Shown: positions 1 to 5,762 of the stretch, piece after piece
How positions within the stretch are numbered: position 1 is the first letter of the stretch
How the letters are laid out: every line of letters begins with the position of its first letter
Origin: JAZSQT01 sp045538075
GTDB taxonomy: Bacteria; Chrysiogenota; Deferribacteres; Deferribacterales; Mucispirillaceae
Length of the DNA stretch: 5,762 nucleotides
Reading direction: 5' to 3'
Assembly: GCA_045538075.1 (NCBI GenBank)
Contig: JAZSQT010000124.1
Location: forward strand, 1 to 5,762
Program-made: the position numbers and the translations under genes
The notes under the pieces: generated by a model
Database searches by the model: none
What the model saw: the letters and a program-made list of their open reading frames with translations, nothing else
Told to the model about the DNA's origin: nothing

Positions 1-7
1 AAAGTAA

Positions 8-36
8 TTGATAAATTAGAATAATTATTGTATCAT
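8..36 (+). promoter_or_regulatory. sigma70-type promoter for the cytidylate kinase-like gene
   Basis: A -35 box TTGATA (8-13, five of six consensus bases) is followed by a 17-base spacer and a -10 box TATCAT (31-36, five of six). Transcription would start near 43 and give a leader of about 30 bases before the ATG at 74. The ribosome site AGGAGA (63-68) sits 5 bases before that ATG. A palindrome with 6-base arms, TTGTAT-C-ATACAA (28-40), covers the -10 box and could be an operator, though such palindromes also arise by chance in A+T-rich DNA. Boxes and spacing are seen directly; the promoter role is inferred. Confidence 0.6.
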
Positions 37-73
37 ACAAATATATATATGTTTTTATATACAGGAGATTAAA

Positions 74-679
74 ATGAGTGAAAAAAATAACTGTATAATA
101 ACCATTGGGCGTCAATACGGCTCTGGTGGTAGAATAATAGGCGAAAAAGTAGCCAAAGAATTAAACATTGATTTTTATGATAAAGATTTAATAAAAATGA
201 TTGCAGATAAAACTGGCATAACAGAAGAATTAATTAGAAAAATTGAGCAATTAAAAGCCACTCATTCTATATTTGATGCCTATGATCATACTTGCCATAT
301 ACCTATGACGGAAAAAATATATCAAGCTCAAGATAAATTAGTAAAAGGTATTGCAGAAAAAGGCTCTTGCGTTATTGTTGGTAGATGTGCCGATTATATT
401 TTAAGAGATTATCCAAATTGTCTTAAAGTATTTATACATGCACCAATTGCAGAAAGAGTAAAACGTGTTGAAGATGAATACAAACCAAAAATTGTTGATA
501 TAGAAAAATTTGTCAAACAATTAGATAAAGATAGAGCTACTTACTATAGCTACTTTACTTCCTTAAAATGGGGAGAAAAGAGTCATTACGATATTGTTAT
601 CAATAGTAGCATGGGAATAGATACTTGTGTTGAAGTATTAAAGGCAGCATTTAAGGGAACTTGTTGCAAAAATAAATAA
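74..679 (+). CDS. cytidylate kinase-like family protein
   Basis: This 201-residue protein looks like a cytosolic P-loop nucleotide kinase of the cytidylate kinase-like family (Cytidylate_kin2 type), whose members are usually about 200 residues. The N-terminal strand leads into the glycine-rich loop GRQYGSGG (residues 12-19), the form typical of this family in place of the classical GxxxxGKS/T loop. YDKDLI follows at 35-40, a second core strand CVIVGRCADYIL at 99-110, the VFIHAP strand with an arginine-bearing helix (ERVKRV) at 119-132, and a DKDRATYYSYF segment at 151-161 that probably forms the lid or base-binding region. YDIVINSS (172-179) is the last core strand. There are eight cysteines, with a vicinal pair at 197-198 near the C-terminus. 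The start is supported by AGGAGA five bases upstream. It is not the canonical Cmk; the substrate is unknown, and CMP or another small phosphate acceptor is only a family-based guess. It stands alone on its strand and is convergent with cysS. Confidence 0.85.
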   Translation: MSEKNNCIITIGRQYGSGGRIIGEKVAKELNIDFYDKDLIKMIADKTGITEELIRKIEQLKATHSIFDAYDHTCHIPMTEKIYQAQDKLVKGIAEKGSCVIVGRCADYILRDYPNCLKVFIHAPIAERVKRVEDEYKPKIVDIEKFVKQLDKDRATYYSYFTSLKWGEKSHYDIVINSSMGIDTCVEVLKAAFKGTCCKNK

Positions 680-686
680 ACTGATA

Positions 687-720
687 ATTATCCCTTATAA
701 TGGTAGTTATAAGGGATAAT
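687..720. terminator. bidirectional intrinsic terminator between convergent genes
   Basis: Two perfectly complementary 14-base arms (687-700 and 707-720) enclose the 6-base loop TGGTAG. The core contains TCCCTTATAA paired with TTATAAGGGA. The hairpin starts 7 bases after the stop of the + strand gene and 3 bases after the stop of cysS on the other strand. The + side is followed by the T-rich ATTTTATTTA; the - side reads into TATCAGTTTATTTATT. The tails are imperfect T-runs, but the position between two converging stop codons makes a shared terminator the natural reading. Confidence 0.8.
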
Positions 721-723
721 ATT

Positions 724-2151
724 TTATTTAGTTCTATATCTTGTTCCAGTTGGTGTATCAAGGATTTCAATACCCTTATCTATTAATTCATTTCTAACGG
801 CATCTGCAGTAGCAAAATCTTTTTCTGCTCTTGCTTTGCTTCTTTTTTCTATCATAGATAAAACTTCTTCTTCAGGAATAGATAAACGCATTTTAAACCA
901 ATCTGATGATGAATAATTTAATATTCCTAAAACTTTATTAATAATTTCTTTCATAAAATAAGATGTTTCTTTTAAAGTGTTAATTGTGTCTATAGACGGC
1001 TTAGATGACAAGATAGTATTAAAATTTCTAATTACTTCAAAAATTGTAGCAGTAGCTTTTGGAGTATTAAAATCATCATTTAAAGATGAATTAAATTCAG
1101 CAATAAAAGTATTTTTTGCGTCAATAATATTTTCAATAAGATTTTTTCCATTTTTAGAGCCAGTAGCATGCTCTAATTCATCAAAATAAATATAAATTCT
1201 ATTTAATGCCGTTGACGCTTCTTTAATTTTATCTTCTGAATATTCTAATGGTTGTCTATAATGAGTTGTAAGAAATAGAAATCTTAAAGTTTCAGGGTCA
1301 GTAATTTTTTCTAATACTTCTCTTATAGTAAAAAAATTATTAAGAGATTTAGACATTTTTTCTTTATTAATATTTACAAATCCATTATGTATCCAATAAT
1401 TTGCAAAGCAAGAACAAGTAATAGACTCAGATTGTGCTATTTCGTTTTCATGGTGAGGAAAAATCAAATCTTGACCACCTCCATGAATATCAATATTTGC
1501 ACCTAATATAGATTCACTCATTACACTACATTCTATATGCCAACCAGGACGACCTTTACCCCAAGGACAATCCCATGATGGTTCATTAGGCTTTGCAGCT
1601 TTCCATAAGGCAAAATCAAGTGGGTTTTCTTTTTTATCATTAACATCTACTCTTGCACCTGCCATCATATCATCTAAATTTCTTTTAGATAATTTTCCGT
1701 AATCGCAAAAACTTTTTACCCTAAAATATACATCTCCATCAACTACGTAAGCATGGTTAGTATCTATTAATTTTTGGCAATAATCTATCATTTTATCAAT
1801 ATATTCCGTTGCTTTTGGAGTATAATCTGGACGCATTATAAAAAGGCTATCCATATCTTTATCATGCTCTAATATGAATTTTTCTGCCAATTCTTTCCAT
1901 TCTATTCCTTTTTCATTTGCTCTATTAATTATTTTATCATCAATATCTGTGAAGTTTTTAACAAATGTAACATTATATCCATTATGAATAAATACACGGC
2001 GTATAACATCAAAAACTACTGAACTTCTTGCGTGTCCAATATGAGTATAGTCATATACTGTAACTCCACACACATATATACCTACAGATTTATCTTTGAT
2101 AGGTTTAAATTCTGTTTTTTCTGATGTCATAGTATTAAAAAGTGTAATCAT
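724..2151 (-). CDS. cysS: cysteinyl-tRNA synthetase
   Basis: This cytosolic class Ia aminoacyl-tRNA synthetase activates cysteine with ATP and charges tRNA-Cys. At 475 residues it has the usual bacterial CysRS length. The ATP-binding signatures are both present: HIGH at residues 37-40 and KMSKS at 265-269. The family's catalytic zinc ligands match C28, C208 (in WHIECSVMS), H233 and E237 (in FPHHENEIAQ), and GGGQDLIFPHHENE is a hallmark of the family. The Rossmann catalytic domain takes roughly the first 300 residues, a DALR-type helical domain follows at about 340-410, and the C-terminal anticodon-binding part ends with KDFATADAVRNEL and a DTPTGTRYR tail typical of CysRS. The ATG at 2151 has GGAG (2157-2160) 5 bases upstream. 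It lies 12 bases downstream of the ABC ATPase gene and is probably co-transcribed with it. No T-box leader is present. No key residue is missing. Confidence 0.97.
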   Translation of the reverse strand: MITLFNTMTSEKTEFKPIKDKSVGIYVCGVTVYDYTHIGHARSSVVFDVIRRVFIHNGYNVTFVKNFTDIDDKIINRANEKGIEWKELAEKFILEHDKDMDSLFIMRPDYTPKATEYIDKMIDYCQKLIDTNHAYVVDGDVYFRVKSFCDYGKLSKRNLDDMMAGARVDVNDKKENPLDFALWKAAKPNEPSWDCPWGKGRPGWHIECSVMSESILGANIDIHGGGQDLIFPHHENEIAQSESITCSCFANYWIHNGFVNINKEKMSKSLNNFFTIREVLEKITDPETLRFLFLTTHYRQPLEYSEDKIKEASTALNRIYIYFDELEHATGSKNGKNLIENIIDAKNTFIAEFNSSLNDDFNTPKATATIFEVIRNFNTILSSKPSIDTINTLKETSYFMKEIINKVLGILNYSSSDWFKMRLSIPEEEVLSMIEKRSKARAEKDFATADAVRNELIDKGIEILDTPTGTRYRTK

Positions 2152-2163
2152 TTTATCTCCATA

Positions 2164-2946
2164 TTATCCTTCAAAAGCCATACTTGCTTTAATAAGATTT
2201 TTAGTATAATCAGAAGATGGCGATGTTAATATCTCGTCTGTATTGCCATATTCTACTAATTTCCCTTTATACATAACTGCTATATCATCACATAAAAAAG
2301 AAACTGTAGCAAGATTATGAGAAATTAAAAGAAAAGTAATACCATCATTTTGTAACTGTTTCATTAAATTTAAAATTTGTGCTTGAACTGAAACATCAAG
2401 AGAACTAACTGGCTCATCGGCAATAATTAACTCTGGTTTAAATAACAATGCTCGTGCTATTGATATTCTCTGCCTTTGTCCTCCAGAAAACTCATGAGGG
2501 TATCTATCTAAAAAATTATAAGGTAAGCCTACCATATCCATTATTTTTTTAAGAATATTATTAATTTCTGTTTTATCATTTGTAATAAATTTTTTAATAC
2601 CGTCTTGTAATGCACTTCTTATTTTTAATTTTGGGTTTAGGCTATTATATGGGTCTTGAAAAACCATTTGAACATTTCTTCTGTAAGAATTATAATTATT
2701 ACCTAAATTATCAAGCAGTGTGTTTTTATATAAAATTTCTCCAATATCTGGCTTATATATATCACAAATCATACGAGCAATAGTAGTTTTCCCACTACCA
2801 GATTCTCCTACAATACCTAAACTTCTACCTTTTTTGATAGAAAAAGATACATTATCTACAGCAGCAAAAGAGACACCTTTTGCAAATAATCCACCTGAAG
2901 CTACAAAAAATTTTGAGACAGAATTTAAAGAAATTAAATTATCCAT
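2164..2946 (-). CDS. oligopeptide/dipeptide-type ABC transporter ATP-binding protein (OppF/DppF-like)
   Basis: This 260-residue protein is the ATP-hydrolysing subunit of an importer, expected on the cytoplasmic face of a membrane permease pair. Counting from the ATG at 2946, it has Walker A GESGSGKTT (47-55), a Q-loop with VFQDPYNSLNP (from 95, Q97), the signature FSGGQRQR (153-160, Phe replacing the usual Leu), Walker B and catalytic glutamate IIADEP (174-179), the D-loop SSLD, and the switch histidine H210 in LISHNL. The N-terminal GGLF segment, the QDPYNSLNP Q-loop and AQILNLM are typical of the OppF/DppF/NikE group. The C-terminus stops soon after DYTKNLI, so it lacks the longer oligo_HPY tail of full OppF proteins. 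A TTG at 2952, directly after an in-frame TAA, would add two residues; ATG is preferred. Neither start has a clear Shine-Dalgarno site. No permease, binding protein or partner ATPase is nearby, so the substrate cannot be stated. cysS follows 12 bases downstream. Confidence 0.92.
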   Translation of the reverse strand: MDNLISLNSVSKFFVASGGLFAKGVSFAAVDNVSFSIKKGRSLGIVGESGSGKTTIARMICDIYKPDIGEILYKNTLLDNLGNNYNSYRRNVQMVFQDPYNSLNPKLKIRSALQDGIKKFITNDKTEINNILKKIMDMVGLPYNFLDRYPHEFSGGQRQRISIARALLFKPELIIADEPVSSLDVSVQAQILNLMKQLQNDGITFLLISHNLATVSFLCDDIAVMYKGKLVEYGNTDEILTSPSSDYTKNLIKASMAFEG

Positions 2947-2954
2947 AATCAATT

Positions 2955-2983
2955 AAACTAAATTCTCAACTTATTATTGTCAA
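2955..2983 (-). promoter_or_regulatory. candidate promoter for the ABC ATPase-cysS unit
   Basis: On the - strand a perfect -35 box TTGACA (2978-2983) is followed 17 bases later by TAGTTT (2955-2960), a weak -10 that keeps only the key T, A and final T. Transcription would begin near 2948, almost on the ATG at 2946, so the message would be leaderless or nearly so. A competing TATAAT lies further upstream at about 3009-3014, but the hexamer 17 bases before it is only the T-run of the pnp terminator. A promoter somewhere in this gap is expected because pnp ends in a strong terminator; which boxes are used is uncertain. Confidence 0.4.
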
Positions 2984-3031
2984 TGATTTTATTAGGTAAA
3001 TTTTTAAAATTATATAATAATGATGTGATAT

Positions 3032-3061
3032 AAAAAAGCCTTACTAAAAAATAGTAAGGCT
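3032..3061 (-). terminator. rho-independent terminator of the rpsO-pnp operon
   Basis: Read on the - strand, AGCCTTACTA (3061-3052) pairs perfectly with TAGTAAGGCT (3046-3037) around a TTTTT loop, and six T residues follow at once (3037-3032; the first T also closes the stem). The hairpin begins 15 bases after the pnp stop codon. This is a textbook intrinsic terminator and separates pnp from the downstream ABC ATPase-cysS unit. Confidence 0.92.
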
Positions 3062-3076
3062 AAATATAATTAAAAA

Positions 3077-5203
3077 TTAATCTTCTTTTTTCTCTGGTTT
3101 TGGCAATAATGCTTTTCTTGAAAGCTCTATCCTACCATTTCTATCTTTACCTATGTATTTAACGTCAAGTTTATCTCCGACTTTTAAATAATCAGCTATA
3201 GAGCCAATTCTTTCATGAGCATATTGAGAAATATGTAGCAAACCTTCTAAACCTGGTAAAATTTCAACAAATGCACCGTATTCCATTATTTTTTTAACAG
3301 TAGCATTATAAGTTTTACCCTCAACGGCTTCTGCAATAGTAGCTTCAATCATATTAACAGCATTATCTATAGCATTTTTATCTTTACCAAAGATATTAAC
3401 TACACCACCATCTAAGATATCAATAGTAGTTCCAGTTGCTTCAACGATAGCTTTAATGTTTTTACCTTGTGGACCAATTAATGCACCTGTTTTATCTGGA
3501 TTAATATTCATCTGATATACTCTCGGTGCATTTGCTGCAAGCTCTGGTCTTGAAGTTGGTAATACTTCTGCCATTTTATTAAGGATATGTAATCTACCTT
3601 CCTTAGCTTGTGCAAGAGCTTTAGTTAAAATTTCTTTAGATAGACCTTTTATCTTAATATCCATTTGCAAAGCTGTAATACCGTCTTTAGTTCCAGTAAC
3701 TTTAAAATCCATATCACCTAAGTGGTCTTCAAGCCCCATAATATCAGTTAAGATAACATATTGACCATCATCAGTCATAATTAAGCCCATTGCAACACCA
3801 GATACAGGAGCTTTTATAGGCAGACCTGCGTCCATTAATGCTAATGTCCCTCCACATACTGATGCCATAGAAGATGAACCATTAGATTCCAAAATTTCAG
3901 ATACTACTCTAACTGTATATGGAAAACTTTCATCATTTGGGATTATACCACTAATCGCACGTTCAGCTAATGCACCATGACCTATTTCACGTCTTCCTGG
4001 TGCTCCCATTCTACCAACTTCACCTACAGAAAATGGTGGGAAATTATACTGCAACATAAAGTTTTTATATTGGATACCATTTAAATCTTCTATAGTTTGA
4101 CTATCATTTTTAGAACCCAATGTTGCAACTACGAGGGCTTGAGTTTCTCCTCTTGTGAAAAGTGCTGAGCCATGAGCATTAGGAAGAACACCTACTTCAA
4201 TATCAATAGGACGAACTTCATCTAAACGCCTACCATCTGCCCTTTGATGAGTTTTAATAAGTTCTTCTCTAAATACAATTTTTTCTACTTCATGAGCTAT
4301 ATCTTTATATATATCTTTTTTCTCAATAAAAGCCTCACCTAATTCAGCCTCTATTTGAGCCATATAATCAGATTTAACCTTGTCAATAGCCTCATATTTT
4401 TCTAACTTTCCAGGAATAGCAAAAGCCTCTCTAAATGCTTGAGAAAATCTGTCATAAGCATTTTTTACATCATCTTTAGGTAATGAGTAGTCTGGATATT
4501 CCATAACTGGTTTACCAATTTCTTCTGCCATTTTTTCTTGGATATCAACAAGTTTTTTAATTTGTTCGTGGCCATATTCAAGGGCTTCTATAACTTCATC
4601 TTCACTTGAACCATTCATACCGGCTTCAACCATAGCTATTGCATCTTTTGAACCAGCAACTACTATATTCATTGATAATTTATCATGAATACTAACTGGT
4701 GGATTAACTATAAGTTTACCATCAAGTTTTCCGATACGAACACCACCAACGGCAATTTTAAAAGGTATGTCGGAAATCATTAACGCAGCACTTGCTGCAT
4801 TCATAGCCAGAATATCAGGCAGACTATCTCCATCAGCCGACAAAACTGTGGCTACCACCTGAGTCTCATTACGATAACCGTCATCAAATAAAGGACGTAA
4901 AGGACGGTCTATTAGACGAGCAATAAGAGTTTCTTTATCGCTTGGTTTAGTTTCACGCTTAACGTAACCACCGGGAATTTTTCCAGCAGCATACATTTTT
5001 TCAATATAATTTACAGTTAAAGGAAAAAAATCTTGATATGTATCTGGAGCTTTACCTGCTACTGCAGTAACAAGAATAACTGTTCCTCCCTGCTTAATCC
5101 AAATACTACCATTAGCCTGCTTTGCTTTCCAGCCAGTCTCAAATATAATAGGATTTTCAGAGTCAGGCAGACTAATTTCGTAAGTATGAACCTTTTTATC
5201 CAT
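3077..5203 (-). CDS. pnp: polynucleotide phosphorylase (polyribonucleotide nucleotidyltransferase)
   Basis: PNPase is a trimeric cytoplasmic exoribonuclease that degrades RNA 3'-to-5' with phosphate, releasing nucleoside diphosphates, and can run in reverse to add tails. The 708 residues match the usual length (E. coli 711). In order: first RNase PH domain at about 10-145 with ARLIDRPLRPLF at 95-106; a helical linker at about 240-315; the second, catalytic RNase PH domain from about 320 with RADGRRLDEVRP, FTRGETQALV, GRREIGHGALAERA and the phosphate-binding GSSSMASVCGG (442-452). LEDHLGDMDF (491-500) carries D493 and D499, which align with the E. coli catalytic D486 and D492. A KH domain follows with its GxxG loop IGPQGKNI (576-583), and an S1 domain at about 628-697 (YGAFVEILPGLEGLLHIS). 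All domains are complete. The ATG at 5203 has AAGGAAG (5212-5218) 8 bases upstream, inside rpsO. It is second in the operon and ends at an intrinsic terminator. Confidence 0.98.
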   Translation of the reverse strand: MDKKVHTYEISLPDSENPIIFETGWKAKQANGSIWIKQGGTVILVTAVAGKAPDTYQDFFPLTVNYIEKMYAAGKIPGGYVKRETKPSDKETLIARLIDRPLRPLFDDGYRNETQVVATVLSADGDSLPDILAMNAASAALMISDIPFKIAVGGVRIGKLDGKLIVNPPVSIHDKLSMNIVVAGSKDAIAMVEAGMNGSSEDEVIEALEYGHEQIKKLVDIQEKMAEEIGKPVMEYPDYSLPKDDVKNAYDRFSQAFREAFAIPGKLEKYEAIDKVKSDYMAQIEAELGEAFIEKKDIYKDIAHEVEKIVFREELIKTHQRADGRRLDEVRPIDIEVGVLPNAHGSALFTRGETQALVVATLGSKNDSQTIEDLNGIQYKNFMLQYNFPPFSVGEVGRMGAPGRREIGHGALAERAISGIIPNDESFPYTVRVVSEILESNGSSSMASVCGGTLALMDAGLPIKAPVSGVAMGLIMTDDGQYVILTDIMGLEDHLGDMDFKVTGTKDGITALQMDIKIKGLSKEILTKALAQAKEGRLHILNKMAEVLPTSRPELAANAPRVYQMNINPDKTGALIGPQGKNIKAIVEATGTTIDILDGGVVNIFGKDKNAIDNAVNMIEATIAEAVEGKTYNATVKKIMEYGAFVEILPGLEGLLHISQYAHERIGSIADYLKVGDKLDVKYIGKDRNGRIELSRKALLPKPEKKED

Positions 5204-5208
5204 TTAGA

Positions 5209-5478
5209 TTACTTCCTTATACCAAGCGTTTCAATCAATTTACGATAACGTGGATAACTTTTACTTTTGAGATAATCAAGTAACTTACGACGTTTACTAA
5301 CTAACATTAAAAGACCTCTTCTTGAATGGTGGTCTTTAGGGTGTGATTTAAAATGTTCCGTTAAATACACAATCCTTTCTGTTAATAATGCAACTTGAAC
5401 TTCACTTGAACCAGTATCTGATTCATGTTGCTTAAAGTTGCTTATTAATTCTTGCTTTTTTTCTTTGTTCATTGCCAT
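5209..5478 (-). CDS. rpsO: 30S ribosomal protein S15
   Basis: S15 binds 16S rRNA at the central-domain three-way junction early in 30S assembly and forms an intersubunit bridge with 23S rRNA. The protein has 89 residues, the normal S15 length including the initiator Met. The family pattern is complete: DTGSSEVQVALLTERI (21-36), the rRNA-binding DHHSRRGLL (49-57), and KRRKLLDYL (62-70) with a basic C-terminus. The first ATG at 5478 is chosen over a second ATG two codons later (5472) because GGAGGTG (5484-5490) sits 5 bases before it. The stop lies 5 bases before pnp, giving the conserved rpsO-pnp operon. The region upstream of the start is short, and if the candidate promoter is right the leader is only about 15 bases, too short for an E. 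coli-style S15-binding pseudoknot. Confidence 0.98.
   Translation of the reverse strand: MAMNKEKKQELISNFKQHESDTGSSEVQVALLTERIVYLTEHFKSHPKDHHSRRGLLMLVSKRRKLLDYLKSKSYPRYRKLIETLGIRK
5212..5218 (-). promoter_or_regulatory. pnp ribosome binding site inside the end of rpsO
   Basis: AAGGAAG on the - strand lies 8 bases before the pnp ATG at 5203 and overlaps the last codons of rpsO. With only 5 bases between the rpsO stop and the pnp start, a ribosome finishing rpsO would uncover or occupy this site, so translational coupling of the two genes is likely. Confidence 0.75.
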
Positions 5479-5483
5479 TTAAG

Positions 5484-5490
5484 CACCTCC
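5484..5490 (-). promoter_or_regulatory. strong ribosome binding site of rpsO
   Basis: GGAGGTG on the - strand is the strongest Shine-Dalgarno match in the window. It is spaced 5 bases from the ATG at 5478 and 11 from the alternative ATG at 5472, which decides the start in favour of 5478. Confidence 0.85.
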
Positions 5491-5499
5491 AAACTAAAT

Positions 5500-5528
5500 T
5501 TTCTATCAGATTAAATACTTATTTACAA
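5500..5528 (-). promoter_or_regulatory. candidate promoter of the rpsO-pnp operon
   Basis: On the - strand TTGTAA (5523-5528, four of six -35 bases) and TAGAAA (5500-5505, four of six -10 bases) are 17 bases apart, and a TGn extended -10 element precedes the second box. Transcription would begin near 5493, just ahead of the Shine-Dalgarno site. No strong terminator is seen between the upstream small gene and rpsO, so read-through from that gene is also possible. Confidence 0.4.
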
Positions 5529-5537
5529 GTATAAATA

Positions 5538-5729
5538 TTAATTTTTCTTCATAACAGCTGCTGCAACGCAAAGAGCTGCTATTACTGCAACTATAATACT
5601 TTCTATATTATCCTTGCCATTATAAATTATCCAACCACTCATAGCAAGAGCAACTACTCCAGATATAAGAGCATAAAGGTTTTGTCTAATTATAGAAAAA
5701 ACTGCAAATAATATAAAAGCAATAGGCAA
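5538..5729 (-). CDS. small hydrophobic membrane protein of unknown function
   Basis: I do not recognise this 63-residue protein. It is mostly hydrophobic: a segment at residues 3-14, a charged or polar break RQN (15-17), a probable membrane helix at 18-36 ending in WIIYNG, a polar turn GKDNIE (38-43), and a second clear helix at 44-60 followed by KKN. Two or three membrane passes are likely. The start is uncertain. The assigned TTG at 5729 has no Shine-Dalgarno site, an in-frame TAG lies at 5748-5750, and the only internal ATG early enough (residue 30) would cut away the first helix. A neighbouring frame stays open from the window edge to a TAG at 5686-5688, so a frameshifted longer gene is possible. 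Hydrophobic runs broken by polar turns on this strand argue that it is coding. It precedes rpsO by 59 bases on the same strand; any functional link is unknown. Confidence 0.5.
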   Translation of the reverse strand: MPIAFILFAVFSIIRQNLYALISGVVALAMSGWIIYNGKDNIESIIVAVIAALCVAAAVMKKN

Positions 5730-5762
5730 AATATAACTTTGAAAAATCTAAATTAATAACGT

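Noticed and set aside
977..1189. Open frame of 70 codons on the + strand inside cysS
   Set aside because: It is fully antisense to a well-conserved synthetase, has no ribosome site, and its translation is a low-complexity shadow of the real gene.
2152..2163. Possible T-box or other leader riboswitch ahead of cysS
   Set aside because: Only 12 bases separate cysS from the upstream gene, and neither this gap nor the gap upstream of the ABC gene shows a T-box-like conserved element.
2720..2956. Open frame of 78 codons on the + strand opposite the start of the ABC ATPase gene
   Set aside because: It is antisense to the Walker A region, has no Shine-Dalgarno site and no recognisable domain; the opposite strand explains the conservation.
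5033..5248. Open frame of 71 codons on the + strand across the pnp-rpsO junction
   Set aside because: It spans the antisense of two conserved genes and has no supporting start signal.
5479..5537. S15 autoregulatory pseudoknot in the rpsO leader
   Set aside because: The predicted leader is about 15 bases and only a weak 5-bp inverted repeat (TACTT/AAGTA, about 5517-5531) lies upstream, probably outside the transcript.
1..5762. CRISPR array, tRNA or rRNA gene, insertion sequence or defence system
   Set aside because: No regularly spaced repeats, no cloverleaf-like segment, no transposase, no terminal inverted repeats and no nuclease or toxin-like genes are visible; nearly all the sequence is accounted for by housekeeping genes and short regulatory gaps.

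Overview
This is an A+T-rich stretch of bacterial chromosome carrying mostly housekeeping genes. It holds one gene on the + strand (a cytidylate kinase-like protein). The rest lies on the - strand, transcribed from right to left: a small membrane protein, rpsO (ribosomal protein S15), pnp (polynucleotide phosphorylase), an oligopeptide-type ABC transporter ATPase and cysS (cysteinyl-tRNA synthetase). Shine-Dalgarno sites of the GGAG type, ATG starts and ordinary sigma70-like promoters are visible. The taxon cannot be fixed from the sequence. The low G+C and AGA-rich arginine codons fit a low-GC lineage such as Deferribacterota (Mucispirillum-like), Spirochaetota (Brachyspira-like) or a Firmicute. 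This is a guess from protein flavour, not a measured result.

Layout. Bases 1-73 hold a good promoter and ribosome site for the cytidylate kinase-like gene (74-679, +). This gene and cysS (724-2151, -) converge on a perfect 14-bp hairpin at 687-720 that can terminate both. cysS lies 12 bases behind the ABC ATPase gene (2164-2946, -), and the two look like one transcription unit with its own candidate promoter near 2955-2983. pnp (3077-5203, -) ends in a textbook intrinsic terminator at 3032-3061. rpsO (5209-5478, -) precedes pnp by 5 bases, so rpsO-pnp is a classic two-gene operon with a candidate promoter at 5500-5528. At the right end a 63-residue hydrophobic protein (5538-5729, -) lacks an obvious start.

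How the genes fit together. S15 and PNPase link 30S assembly with RNA turnover, and their pairing is conserved widely in bacteria. CysRS supplies Cys-tRNA. The ABC ATPase would energise import of a peptide-like solute, but no permease or binding protein is in the window. I see no mobile element, CRISPR array, tRNA, rRNA or defence-like gene, and nothing that I would call a new system. The points most worth a second look are modest: a possibly leaderless orphan ABC gene, the uncertain start of the small membrane protein, and an odd palindrome over the leftmost promoter.
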